From Nonomuraea solani (GTDB taxonomy: Bacteria; Actinomycetota; Actinomycetes; Streptosporangiales; Streptosporangiaceae): 64,000 bases of DNA. Within the stretch, counting starts at the first letter, position 1. Each line of letters begins with the position of its first letter. The stretch is taken from positions 144,218-208,217 of the forward strand of contig NZ_FNVT01000011.1 in the NCBI RefSeq assembly GCF_900108335.1, written 5' to 3'. Position numbers and translations under genes: made by a program. Shown in pieces: positions 42,196-50,003 of this stretch. The notes beneath the pieces are model-generated. The model had not been told where the DNA came from and searched no databases. It was given only the letters and a program-made list of their open reading frames with translations.

Positions 42196-43976
42196 CCGCT
42201 GGCCTGGGTCTCGAACAGCCGGGCGTAGCGGCCGCGGGTGGCGATCAGGTGGTCGTGGGTGCCCTGTTCGACGATCTTCCCGTCGCCGAGCACCACGATG
42301 AGGTCGGCGTCCCGTACCGCGCCGAGCCGGTGCGAGACGAGCAGGCTGGTACGTCCTTCGCGGTGTTCGCGCAGCCGCCGGTGCACCTCGTACTCGGCCT
42401 CCGCGTCGAGGCCCGAGCTGGGTTCGTCGAGGATGAGCAGGTCGCGGTTCTCGCGTACGAGGGCGCGGGCCAGGGCCAGGCGTTGCCACTGGCCTCCGGA
42501 GAGCACGACCCCGGCCTCGTCCTCCGGGCCGAAGAAGATGCGGCTCAGCGTCGTGTCGTATCCGTGGGGCAGGGATCGTACGATCTGGTCGGCCCCGGCC
42601 AGCTCGGCGGCGGTCTCGATCCTGGTCCGGTCGGCCAGCGCCGCCAGTTCGCCGACGCCGATGTTCTCCGCCGCGGTGAGGTCGTAGCTCATGTAGTCCT
42701 GGAAGAGCACGCCCATCCTGGCGCGCAGCTCGGCCGGCGGCACGTCGCGCAGGTCCACGCCGTCCCAGAGGATGGCCCCGCGCGACGGGTCGTAGAAGCG
42801 GCACAGCAGTTTGATCAGCGTGCTCTTGCCTGCGCCGTTGAGGCCCACCAGCGCCACCGACGCGCCGTGCGGGATCGTCAGGTTCACGCCGCGCAGCACC
42901 CAGGGGTGGTCGTCGTCGTACCGGAACCAGACGTCGCGGAGCTCGATGCCGCGTCCGAGTGGCGGCAGCGCGGCCGGAGCGCGGGGCGGGGTGAGGTCGT
43001 CGGCGAGCGCCATCACCCGCTCGTGATGGTGGAACAGGATCAGGGCGTGGCTCGCGTTGGCCGCGTTCTCGACGGTCGCGATCAGGGCGGCCTGGGTGCC
43101 GGCGACGGAGGCGGCGAAGACCGTGACGTCGCCCAGCGTCAGCCGCCCGGACAGCGCCGAGTACGCCGCCCAGGCCAGCCCGATGCCGCTGACCAGCGCG
43201 GACAGGGTCGCCAGCGCCGACTGCGTGAGCGCCTCCCGCCCGTCCAGCCGCCGTTCGGCCCGCTGCATCGAGGTGAGCTCGCCGATGACCCGGCTCCGCA
43301 GGAAGTCGCCGAGCCCGAAGAGGCGCACCTCCTTGGCGGCCTCCACGTCGGTGAGCAGCGAGGAGTAGAAGATCTGCCGCCGGGCCGCCTCCGACTGCCC
43401 GGCGATCATCTTCGCGCGCCGCTTCTCCAGGGACATCCTGGCGGCGAGGGTGGGCAGCGCCGCGACGGCCACCAGCCCGGCCATCAGCGGGCTCAGCACG
43501 GCCAGCGAGCCGAGCAGCCCGGCCAGCGTGATGACGTTGCGTCCGAGGTCGAACAGGCCCGAGGTGATCGGCCCCATCGCGCCGCCGGTGGCCTGCGTGG
43601 CCATCCGCAGCTCGTCGAGGAAGGCGGGGTCCTCGAACCTGGACAGCCCCTGGAACCCGTTCACCCTCGTGTAGAGGCGATCCTGCAGCAGCAGGTCGAG
43701 CCGGCGGTCCGACTCGGCCCGCAGATATCCCGTGACGTGCGGCAGCACCCCGGCGGCCAGGCCCAGGCCGACGAGCGCGGCGACCGGGCCCAGCACTTCG
43801 TGCGGGCCGCCTTCCGCCGCCAGGGCGTCCACGAGCAGTTTCGTCGCCCACACGACGGCCGCGGGCAGCAGCCCGGCCGCGACGGTGACCACCAGCTGGG
43901 ACACCGTGATCACGGGCCCCGCCCGCCAGCACAGCCTTCCGAGGGTGACGGCCCGCCGCAGCCCGGCCGAGGTCAC
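42177..43976 (-). CDS. ABC exporter (fused permease-ATPase), peptide/lipid exporter type
   Basis: A 599-residue half-transporter starting at GTG overlapping the TlpA-like gene stop. Residues about 1-330 are a type IV exporter transmembrane domain with six helices. About 340-599 is the ATPase: Walker A GLNGAGKST, Q loop VLFQDYMSYDLTAAENI, signature LSGGQWQRLALARAL, Walker B LLILDEPSSGLD and H loop SHRLGAV. There is no N-terminal C39 peptidase, so leader removal would need another protease, such as the S26 protein encoded upstream. In this operon its likely cargo is the six-Cys peptide at 45125; drug or lipid export is the alternative. Confidence 0.85.
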   Translation of the reverse strand: MTSAGLRRAVTLGRLCWRAGPVITVSQLVVTVAAGLLPAAVVWATKLLVDALAAEGGPHEVLGPVAALVGLGLAAGVLPHVTGYLRAESDRRLDLLLQDRLYTRVNGFQGLSRFEDPAFLDELRMATQATGGAMGPITSGLFDLGRNVITLAGLLGSLAVLSPLMAGLVAVAALPTLAARMSLEKRRAKMIAGQSEAARRQIFYSSLLTDVEAAKEVRLFGLGDFLRSRVIGELTSMQRAERRLDGREALTQSALATLSALVSGIGLAWAAYSALSGRLTLGDVTVFAASVAGTQAALIATVENAANASHALILFHHHERVMALADDLTPPRAPAALPPLGRGIELRDVWFRYDDDHPWVLRGVNLTIPHGASVALVGLNGAGKSTLIKLLCRFYDPSRGAILWDGVDLRDVPPAELRARMGVLFQDYMSYDLTAAENIGVGELAALADRTRIETAAELAGADQIVRSLPHGYDTTLSRIFFGPEDEAGVVLSGGQWQRLALARALVRENRDLLILDEPSSGLDAEAEYEVHRRLREHREGRTSLLVSHRLGAVRDADLIVVLGDGKIVEQGTHDHLIATRGRYARLFETQASGYRVEA

Positions 43977-44464
43977 TTCGCCGTCGCCATGAGTTCGGCG
44001 AGTTCGGTGTCGGCGGCCACGACGTGGCCGTCCTCGTCGGCCCGGAGGAACGTGGGGAACGCCTCCACGCCGAGCGCGTGCGTGAGGTGGGCGGCCTCCT
44101 CGCCCGTGAGCACGCTCGCCACGCCGCCGACCACGGCGACGAGCTCGCCGACCTTCGCGCCGTCACCGGTGACGACCGCCAGGGCGGGCTGCTTGCCGGC
44201 CTCCTCGGCGAACAGGGGGGCGCGCTCGTGGCAGGTGCTGCAGCCGACGTCGAAGAAGCCCACCAGCCGCGCACCCGCCGCGGCCTCGGGCAGCGCGCGG
44301 CCGACCAGCACGCCGGGGTCGTACGGCATGAGCATCGAGCGGCCGGCCAGGCGGCCCAGCTCGGCGGTGTGCTCGCGGAGGCGGCGGAGGACGCCGAGCA
44401 TGAGCACCAGGTTGAACAGGCACAGGAGGCCGACGAACACGACAGCGGCGATCAGGAACGGCAT
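43973..44464 (-). CDS. TlpA/MauD-like membrane-anchored thioredoxin
   Basis: A 163-residue protein with one N-terminal transmembrane helix (about 3-25), a linker, and a thioredoxin-like domain with active-site CSTC (Cys75, Cys78) in FFDVGCSTCHERAPLFAE. VEAFPTFLRAD supplies the cis-Pro region. The layout matches MauD/TlpA-type disulfide oxidoreductases acting outside the membrane. It lies between a MauE-like gene (38 bp upstream) and the ABC exporter (overlapping), mirroring the MauE-MauD pair that makes disulfides in methylamine dehydrogenase maturation. The client is inferred to be the six-Cys peptide. Confidence 0.82.
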   Translation of the reverse strand: MPFLIAAVVFVGLLCLFNLVLMLGVLRRLREHTAELGRLAGRSMLMPYDPGVLVGRALPEAAAGARLVGFFDVGCSTCHERAPLFAEEAGKQPALAVVTGDGAKVGELVAVVGGVASVLTGEEAAHLTHALGVEAFPTFLRADEDGHVVAADTELAELMATAK

Positions 44465-44502
44465 CGGGCAACCTCACTTCAGAACGATCTGGGTACCGCG
44501 CT

Positions 44503-45063
44503 TCAGATGGCGAACAGCTCCATCAGGTCGTCGAGGCGCACCACGAGCAGGGCGCTCACGCCGGCCGCGACGAGCGCGATGACGACACCGGCCGGATGCG
44601 GCGCGTCCGGGCCGGCGACGGCCCAGGCGGCGAGCCCGGCTCCACCGGCGCCGGCGGTGGCCCAGGCGGCGAGTCCGGCTCCACCGGCGGCGGCCAGGAC
44701 CAGGTTGCGCACCACGTGCACCCGGCCGAGTGGTGTGACGGAGGCGCCGAAGCACCGGCACGGCGCCCGCCGTCCACGGCGCAGCGCGACGAGAATGCCG
44801 CCGATCATAGCGGCGAGCGTCCCGGCCGCGGCGGCGAACCCCAGCGGCACGGTCCACGGCAGCGCCAGCAGCACGATCACCACGGCCTCGGCGGCCAGCA
44901 GCGCGTTCGCGGCCGCCACGGACACCCGGCGCGGCAGGATTTCCAGGGCCACGATGGAGGAAACGTACGCGTCGAAGGCCGCGCGGCCACGGACCTTCCC
45001 CGCGAGCGCGATCGCGAAGACGGCGGCCAGCAGGACCTGGCACGCGATCAGGAGATACGGCAA
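44503..45063 (-). CDS. MauE-like redox-associated membrane protein
   Basis: A 186-residue protein starting at TTG with GAGGTGA upstream. It has four to five hydrophobic segments and a cytoplasmic/loop CRCFG (APCRCFGASVTPLG) after the second to third helix, the C-x-C feature also seen in the MauE-like protein at 3253 (CGCLG). It probably relays electrons or disulfides with the adjacent TlpA/MauD-like protein. A 13-residue duplication (GGAGLAAWA-AG- twice) near residues 122-147 arises from a 39-bp tandem repeat in the DNA. It follows the peptide gene after a 30-bp palindrome. Confidence 0.8.
   Translation of the reverse strand: MPYLLIACQVLLAAVFAIALAGKVRGRAAFDAYVSSIVALEILPRRVSVAAANALLAAEAVVIVLLALPWTVPLGFAAAAGTLAAMIGGILVALRRGRRAPCRCFGASVTPLGRVHVVRNLVLAAAGGAGLAAWATAGAGGAGLAAWAVAGPDAPHPAGVVIALVAAGVSALLVVRLDDLMELFAI
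44620..44697. repeat. 39-bp tandem duplication inside the MauE-like gene
   Basis: Two adjacent 39-bp copies (44620-44658 and 44659-44697) differ at only a few bases, near the 3' end of each. The reading frame is kept and adds 13 residues in a loop/helix of the MauE-like protein. Confidence 0.85.
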
Positions 45064-45080
45064 GTCGTCACCTCGCGCCG

Positions 45081-45110
45081 GGTCTGGCGGCGGGATCCCG
45101 CCGCCAGACC
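45081..45110. promoter_or_regulatory. Perfect 30-bp palindrome between peptide gene and mauE-like gene
   Basis: The sequence from GGTCTGGCGGCGGG to its complement is perfectly self-complementary over 30 bases (13-bp stem with GATC loop). It begins 14 bases after the stop of the six-Cys peptide gene and ends 17 bases before the mauE-like start. No T tract follows. It is placed like the attenuating hairpins that raise precursor mRNA over downstream genes. Confidence 0.8.
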
Positions 45111-45124
45111 ACTCGGGCTACCTA

Positions 45125-45319
45125 CTAACCGCCGCAGACCCTGAACGCGTAGCAGGATCCGCAGCGGGTCGTGCCGCCGGCGGTGGTACAGATCTTGCGG
45201 AAGTCGGAGCGCTCCCTGCAGTAGCAGTGGACGTACCACTCCGCGGCCGCCTTGGCGGACGCCTTGGGCACCAGCTTGTCGAGAATCCGGTCACCGAGCC
45301 TGCCGAGAACAGCAGTCAT
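45125..45319 (-). CDS. 64-residue six-cysteine peptide, candidate exported product of the cluster
   Basis: Starts at ATG with GGAAGGAG 7-14 bases upstream. Residues 1 to about 27 are an amphipathic basic helix (TAVLGRLGDRILDKLVPKAS) without the hydrophobic core of a Sec signal. The C-terminal half carries Cys32, 34, 44, 53, 56 and 62, with Tyr/Phe/Gly, and ends in VCGG. The layout, a leader-like helix then a Cys-dense core, resembles precursors of disulfide-rich bacteriocins or RiPPs. No known family was recognised. It is flanked by its own SARP-like promoter site upstream and a perfect palindrome downstream, followed by MauE-, MauD- and ABC-exporter-like genes. The product role is inferred, not shown. 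Confidence 0.72.
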   Translation of the reverse strand: MTAVLGRLGDRILDKLVPKASAKAAAEWYVHCYCRERSDFRKICTTAGGTTRCGSCYAFRVCGG

Positions 45320-45370
45320 GGATTCGCTCCTTCCGTAGCGATGCGGGCTAGCCGAAACCTATTCGGATGG

Positions 45371-45390
45371 CATACAGCACCCCATACAGC
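45371..45390 (-). promoter_or_regulatory. Direct repeat resembling a SARP binding site before the Cys-rich peptide gene
   Basis: On the minus strand GCTGTATG occurs twice with 12-bp spacing (45390-45383 and 45378-45371). A TAGGTT -10-like hexamer lies 9 bases after the second copy. SARP activators bind direct repeats about 11 bp apart close upstream of the -10 box; the period here is one base longer. It lies between the SARP gene stop and the peptide ribosome binding site. Confidence 0.5.
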
Positions 45391-45394
45391 CGCG

Positions 45395-48316
45395 CTACAA
45401 ACGGGCGGTGAGCAGCCTTTCCAGCACCGGATCGCACCGGGTCGCGGGATCGGCGAAGAGCTCCGCGGCCATGTCCGCGTCCGCGCCGGCACGGGGGTCT
45501 CCGAGGGCCGCGCGTGCCCTGGCCAGCTGGCGCAGGCCGGCGGCTCTGCCGTACGCGTCGCCGATCCTGGTGGTCAGCTCCAGGACGCGGGCCAGGTCCG
45601 CCGCGGCGGCGGCCGCGTCCTTCTGCCGCAGCAGGATTTCGGACCTGCTGAGCAGCACCTCCCATTCGTCCTCGCGGTTGCCCGTCTCCGCGCAGCGGGC
45701 CAGGGCCTCCGCCAGCACCGCCAGGGCCTCCTCCCGCCGGTCGAGCAGGCTGTGGGCGCGGCCGAGCGCGGCCAGGGTGATGCTCTCGCCGTACAGGTCG
45801 CGATCGGCCCGCCGGATGGCCAGGCAGCGTTCGAAGCGGTCCACCGCCTCGGGGTAGCGGCCCAGCCGGAGCAGCACCTCGCCCAGGTTGTGCGCGACCA
45901 GCCCGACCCGGTTCGACCCGTGCTCCTCCAGCAGCCGCAGGCCGGCGGCGATGTGGTCGAGCGCCCCTTCGAGGTCTCCGGTCTGCATGCACAACCAGCC
46001 CAGGTTGTGCAGCGCCAGCCCTTCCTCGCCGCGATCGCCCAGCTCCCGCCGCAGGTCGAGCGCCCGGCACAGGACCTCGTGCGCCGCCTCGGGCCGGTCG
46101 GACTTCCACTCCAGCAGGCCGAGCGTGGCCAGCGCGGGCGCCTCCGCGGCATGGTCGTCATCCCGCCGCGCGACCTCGACGGCGAGCCGCACGATGGTCT
46201 CCAGCTCCCGCCAGTAGCCGCTCTTCATCGCGATCGCCTTGATCAGCGCCACCAACTCGGCGACGAACCCGCCCCGCTCTCCACTCGAAGCCTGAACGGC
46301 GGCCGTCACCTGCTCCGGTTCGGCCGCCTGTACGGCGGCCGCCACCAGACACGGCAACTCCATGTCCAGCCACCGCAGGGCCGCGGCCAGGTCCGGCAGA
46401 CCCGACTCCCCCGCGCTCTCGTCCGCTCGCACCAGGTGCGGCTGCATGAGGGCCACCAGTCGGCGGCAACGCTCCAAATACCACTCCAGCGCCCGTCCGA
46501 CCGCCCGCCGCCGCTCCTCGGGCGGGTCGTGGGCGGCGGCCAGCTCCGCCGCGAAGAGCCGGAGCAGATCGTGCATGCGGAACCGGCCGTCGCCGACCGG
46601 CTCCAGCAGCCGGGCCTCGGTCAGCTCGTCGAGCGCGGCCTCCGCCGTCGTCTGGTCGGTGTCGGCCAGCGCGGCGGCCAGTCCGACGCCGATCTCGGGC
46701 ACCTCCAGCACGCCGAAGACGCGGAAGGCCGCCTTCGCGGTGCTGGTCAGGGTCCCGTACCCGACCTCGAAGCAGGTTCGTACGGACAGGTCGGCCACCC
46801 GCAGCTCGTCCAGCCGCCGCTGCTGATCGCCCAGCCGCTCCCCGAACCGGGCCAGCGACCAGTCGGGCCGCCCCGCCAGCCGGGCCCCGGCGATGCGCAG
46901 CGCCAGCGGATGGTGGCCGCACCAGCGCGCGATCTCCCCGACCGCCTCCGCCTCGGCGCCCACCCGCTCCTGGCCGGTCATCAGCGCCAGCAGGCGTACC
47001 GAGTCGGTCTCGTCGAGCAGGCCGACGGGGATGGGCACGGCGTCCACGGTGGTCAGCGCCGCGCGACTGGTGACCAGCGCCGCGCAGCCGCTGCCCGCCG
47101 GCAGCAACGGCGCCACCTGGGCGGCGCCGACGGCGTTGTCGAGGACCACCAGGACCCGCCGGTCGGCCAGCAACGACTGGTAGTGCGTGGCCGCCTCCGC
47201 CGGCGCGACCGGCACGCTGCCCGGGGCCACTCCCAGCGCGCGCAGGAACCGGCCGAGCACCTCGGCCGGTCGCAGCGGTGGCAGACCGGGCGTGGATCCC
47301 TGTAGGTCGACGTACAGCTGGCCGTCGGGATAACGGCCGGCCGCATTGTGCGCGGCCTTCAGGGCGAGCGCCGACTTGCCCACCCCACCGGGCCCGTGCA
47401 ACGCCACCACGGGCGGGCCCTGCGACGCCTCCAGAAGCGTGTGCACACGGGCCAGCTCAGCCGCCCGCCCCACGAACACCACGGGAGCCCTCGGCAGCAA
47501 CCTTGGCCGCGGCCGCCCGTCATCAACGGGTCCGGTCACCTTGTGGGTGCCGGCGTCCTTATTCAGAGCCGTCTGCAGCGCGCTGCCATCCCTGCGCAGA
47601 ATCGCCTGCTGCAACCGGCGCAGATCGGGCCCCGGATCGATCCCCAGCTCATCGGCCAGCACCCGGCGAGCGGCCCCGAACGCGTCCAGCGCCCCCACCA
47701 CGTCGCCGCTGCGATACAGCGCCACCATGAGCTGCCCGTGCAACCGCTCCCTCAGCGGATACTGTCCCACCACCGCACGCAACCGGGTGACCGCCGCCGC
47801 GTTCCTGCCGAGGGCGAGCTGGATGTCCGCGTGCTCCTCCACCACCCCCAGGTAGTGATCGGTGAGCCGGGCGACCACCTCACGGAGCGTGGCCCCCAGC
47901 GGCACGTCCTCCGCCGCCGTACCCTCCCACAACCTCAGGGCCTGGCTGAACGCCTCCTCCGCGGCACTGAGGTTCTGCCGCGCCACCGCCTGCCGCCCCC
48001 GCGCGGACAACGCCTCGAACTCGAAGACGTCGAACTCCTCCGCTTCGACCCGCAGCAGGTATCCGACGTCGGAGGTGACCAGCCGCTCCTCGTCCGGCAG
48101 CAGCTTGCGCAACTGCATGAGATAGGTACGCAGATTCGCCACCGCGGACCGGGGCGGCCGCTCATCCCAGACCTCCGCCACCAACGACCTGATCGGCACC
48201 ACGTGCCCGGCCCTGACCAGCAGCATGGCCAGCACGGTTCGCTGCTTGGGCGCCGTGATCTTGACGGGCGCCCCGCCGACCTGGATCCGCATCGGCCCGA
48301 GCAGCCGGAATCGCAC
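45395..48316 (-). CDS. AfsR-like SARP regulator (BTAD, NB-ARC, TPR)
   Basis: A 973-residue regulator starting at GTG. Residues 1 to about 95 are an OmpR-type winged helix (MRFRLLGPMRIQVGG, TAPKQRTVLAMLLVRAGHVV, SAVANLRTYLMQLRKLL). About 100-245 is the bacterial transcriptional activator domain. About 270-560 is an NB-ARC/STAND ATPase (VFVGRAAELARV, Walker A LHGPGGVGKSALAL, Walker B RRVLVVLDNAVG, GCAALVTSRAAL). About 650-960 are tetratricopeptide repeats. This is the AfsR/large-SARP architecture that activates specialised-metabolite clusters. It lies 12 bp after the S26 peptidase gene and 75 bp before the six-Cys peptide gene, so it probably controls this cluster. Confidence 0.9.
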   Translation of the reverse strand: MRFRLLGPMRIQVGGAPVKITAPKQRTVLAMLLVRAGHVVPIRSLVAEVWDERPPRSAVANLRTYLMQLRKLLPDEERLVTSDVGYLLRVEAEEFDVFEFEALSARGRQAVARQNLSAAEEAFSQALRLWEGTAAEDVPLGATLREVVARLTDHYLGVVEEHADIQLALGRNAAAVTRLRAVVGQYPLRERLHGQLMVALYRSGDVVGALDAFGAARRVLADELGIDPGPDLRRLQQAILRRDGSALQTALNKDAGTHKVTGPVDDGRPRPRLLPRAPVVFVGRAAELARVHTLLEASQGPPVVALHGPGGVGKSALALKAAHNAAGRYPDGQLYVDLQGSTPGLPPLRPAEVLGRFLRALGVAPGSVPVAPAEAATHYQSLLADRRVLVVLDNAVGAAQVAPLLPAGSGCAALVTSRAALTTVDAVPIPVGLLDETDSVRLLALMTGQERVGAEAEAVGEIARWCGHHPLALRIAGARLAGRPDWSLARFGERLGDQQRRLDELRVADLSVRTCFEVGYGTLTSTAKAAFRVFGVLEVPEIGVGLAAALADTDQTTAEAALDELTEARLLEPVGDGRFRMHDLLRLFAAELAAAHDPPEERRRAVGRALEWYLERCRRLVALMQPHLVRADESAGESGLPDLAAALRWLDMELPCLVAAAVQAAEPEQVTAAVQASSGERGGFVAELVALIKAIAMKSGYWRELETIVRLAVEVARRDDDHAAEAPALATLGLLEWKSDRPEAAHEVLCRALDLRRELGDRGEEGLALHNLGWLCMQTGDLEGALDHIAAGLRLLEEHGSNRVGLVAHNLGEVLLRLGRYPEAVDRFERCLAIRRADRDLYGESITLAALGRAHSLLDRREEALAVLAEALARCAETGNREDEWEVLLSRSEILLRQKDAAAAAADLARVLELTTRIGDAYGRAAGLRQLARARAALGDPRAGADADMAAELFADPATRCDPVLERLLTARL

Positions 48317-48328
48317 GATGAGCCCGTC

Positions 48329-48760
48329 TTACAGCGCCGGCCCACCCAGCCGGCGCAACGCGACCCCGAGCAGGCGATCGGCAGAGAAGAACCCCCGCTG
48401 CCGGGAGTCGACGCTGCCGTCGCCGTTGTCCCCCACCACGACCAGCGCCCCCTCAGGCACCCGGCCCGCACCACCCTCGATCCCCGGCGGCACCGGATCC
48501 CCGGGTAAGGCCACGGCCCGCTTGATGTTCCACAGCGGCCCGTTCCCTCTCGGTTCGGCGTGACCCAACGGTGGTTCGAGCACCACCACGTCTCCCGTAC
48601 TGACCTGGTCGATCCGCCGCCTGCGCACCAGAACCCGATCACCATCGGTCAGGGTCGGGGCCATGCTCATCCCCTCGACCGTGACCACCACGTACCGCCT
48701 CCGGGCCCACAGGGCACCTGCGATCGCCGCCAGCACGAACCCACCGATGATCAGCTTCAT
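48329..48760 (-). CDS. S26-family signal peptidase-like protease
   Basis: A 143-residue protein with an N-terminal transmembrane helix (about 3-18) and the signal peptidase I boxes: GMSMAPTL with nucleophile Ser32, GDRVLVRR, the general-base Lys80 in NIKRAVALPGD, and VVVGDNGDGSVDSRQRGFF (box E). It is shorter than housekeeping LepB and lacks its large beta-domain insertion. Encoded between a small basic-peptide gene and the SARP regulator in a cluster with a Cys-rich peptide and an exporter lacking a peptidase domain, it is a candidate for cutting the peptide's leader, though general secretion cannot be excluded. Confidence 0.85.
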   Translation of the reverse strand: MKLIIGGFVLAAIAGALWARRRYVVVTVEGMSMAPTLTDGDRVLVRRRRIDQVSTGDVVVLEPPLGHAEPRGNGPLWNIKRAVALPGDPVPPGIEGGAGRVPEGALVVVGDNGDGSVDSRQRGFFSADRLLGVALRRLGGPAL

Positions 48761-48835
48761 GGCGCTTCTTCCCCGGTCGCCCCTCGGAAGGGGTGAGTCT
48801 TTCCGCGAAACGATCTACGTTGACCTGCACCCCTG

Positions 48836-48970
48836 TCAAGGCACCGGCACAGCCACCCGGGCCCGCTTGGGCCGCCGCCGGTTCGTCTTCCGCGGCATGA
48901 CTTCGAGATAGCCGGTATCCGACTGAATACCCGTCCTGAGGCGATCTTCGGGCAGTACGCTCTCCCTCAT
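48836..48970 (-). CDS. Possible 44-residue basic peptide
   Basis: A short frame starting at ATG behind GAGGGGGGTGCG and ending 75 bp before the S26 peptidase gene. The product has an acidic-neutral first half (RESVLPEDRLRTGIQSDTGYLEV) and a strongly basic tail rich in Arg/Lys and Pro. There is no Cys or signal peptide. The good ribosome binding site and position as first gene of the cluster favour a real gene. Short length and no recognised relatives keep it tentative. Confidence 0.4.
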   Translation of the reverse strand: MRESVLPEDRLRTGIQSDTGYLEVMPRKTNRRRPKRARVAVPVP

Positions 48971-49007
48971 ATCGCACCCCCCTCTTGTCCCAGGGAAGGC
49001 GCCACCG

Positions 49008-49790
49008 ATGACCGAACGCCCGCTCGACACCGACGTCCCCAGCCCCGCGCGCATCTACGACCTGTGGCTGGGCGGCAAGGACAACTACGCGATCGACCGC
49101 ATGGTGAGTGAGCAGATCCTCGCGGCCGTGCCCGAGTTGCCGGTGCTGGCGCGGACCAACAGGGAGTTCCTCGGGCGCGCCGTGCGGTACATGGCCGGGG
49201 AGGCGGGCATCCGCCAGTTCCTGGACATCGGCACCGGCATCCCGACCTCGAACAACACCCACCAGGTGGCCCAGTCGGTGGCGCCGGACAGCCACATCGT
49301 GTACGTCGACAACGACCCGATGGTCCTGGCCCACGCCCGCGCCCTGCTGCGTAGCGCGCCGGAGGGTACGACCGCGTTCATCGACTCCGACCTGCGCGAA
49401 CCCGACAAGATCCGCGCCGCAGCCGCCGAACTGCTCGACTTCGACCGCCCGATCGGCCTGACCCTCCTCGGCGTCGTGGACTTCCTGCCCGACACGGCCC
49501 AGGCCAAGGCGATCATCCAGGACCTCCTGTCCGCCATGGCCCCCGGCAGCCACCTCGCGATCTCGCACGGCATCGTGGGCAAGCAGCTCGAAGAGGGCGT
49601 ACGGCAATGGAACGAGAGCGGCGGCAGCCCCATGACGCTGCGCACCCTGGAAGAGGTCACCGGCTTCTTCGACGGCCTGGAGCTGCTGGAGCCGGGCGTC
49701 GTCGCCCTGCCCCAATGGCGTCCCGTCCCGGAGACCTTGTACGCCGACCATGAGGCCGTCTATTACGCGGGCGTCGGCAAGAAGGTCTGA
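49008..49790 (+). CDS. SAM-dependent methyltransferase, DUF574/Methyltransf_19 family
   Basis: A 260-residue protein with the family signatures DVPSPARIYDLWLGGKDNYAIDR near the N terminus and FLDIGTGIPTSNNTHQVAQSVAPDSHIVYVDNDPMVLAHARALL for SAM binding, followed by SDLREPDKI. This family is abundant in actinomycetes and its substrates are unknown. It is divergent from the Cys-rich peptide cluster across about 37 bp, which it might share regulation with, but there is no direct evidence for a role in it. Confidence 0.9.
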   Translation: MTERPLDTDVPSPARIYDLWLGGKDNYAIDRMVSEQILAAVPELPVLARTNREFLGRAVRYMAGEAGIRQFLDIGTGIPTSNNTHQVAQSVAPDSHIVYVDNDPMVLAHARALLRSAPEGTTAFIDSDLREPDKIRAAAAELLDFDRPIGLTLLGVVDFLPDTAQAKAIIQDLLSAMAPGSHLAISHGIVGKQLEEGVRQWNESGGSPMTLRTLEEVTGFFDGLELLEPGVVALPQWRPVPETLYADHEAVYYAGVGKKV

Positions 49791-49987
49791 GCGATCACGG
49801 GAGGGGTGAGCGGGGCTCGCGCCCACCGCCTTGATCGCTACCCCGGCCGGGCGATGGGGCGGTAGCAGATACGTCACGCAGCCATTGGCAACACGTGACA
49901 TGAGTGACTATTGCACGATTCGGCGGCGGCTTTTAGGTAAAGAAGTCGAACTCAGGGTGCGAGCCGATGGTCGCCTTACCGAGGAGT

Positions 49988-50002
49988 GTGCGATTATCGC
50001 AC
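49988..50002. promoter_or_regulatory. Perfect inverted repeat at the XRE gene start
   Basis: GTGCGATTATCGCAC has perfect 7-bp arms around one base and ends 1 base before the ATG at 50004. It is placed to block transcription or translation start, as in autoregulated toxin-antitoxin operons; the encoded XRE domain is the likely binder. Confidence 0.6.
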
Positions 50003-50003
50003 C

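Noticed and set aside
41757..44582. A plus-strand open frame of about 940 codons opposite the ABC exporter and TlpA-like genes
   Set aside because: The minus-strand proteins have clear motifs (Walker A/B, CSTC); the plus-strand translation has none.
45081..45110. Classical rho-independent terminator
   Set aside because: The hairpin is perfect, but there is no T tract and the operon continues 17 bases later, so it is listed as a regulatory palindrome instead.
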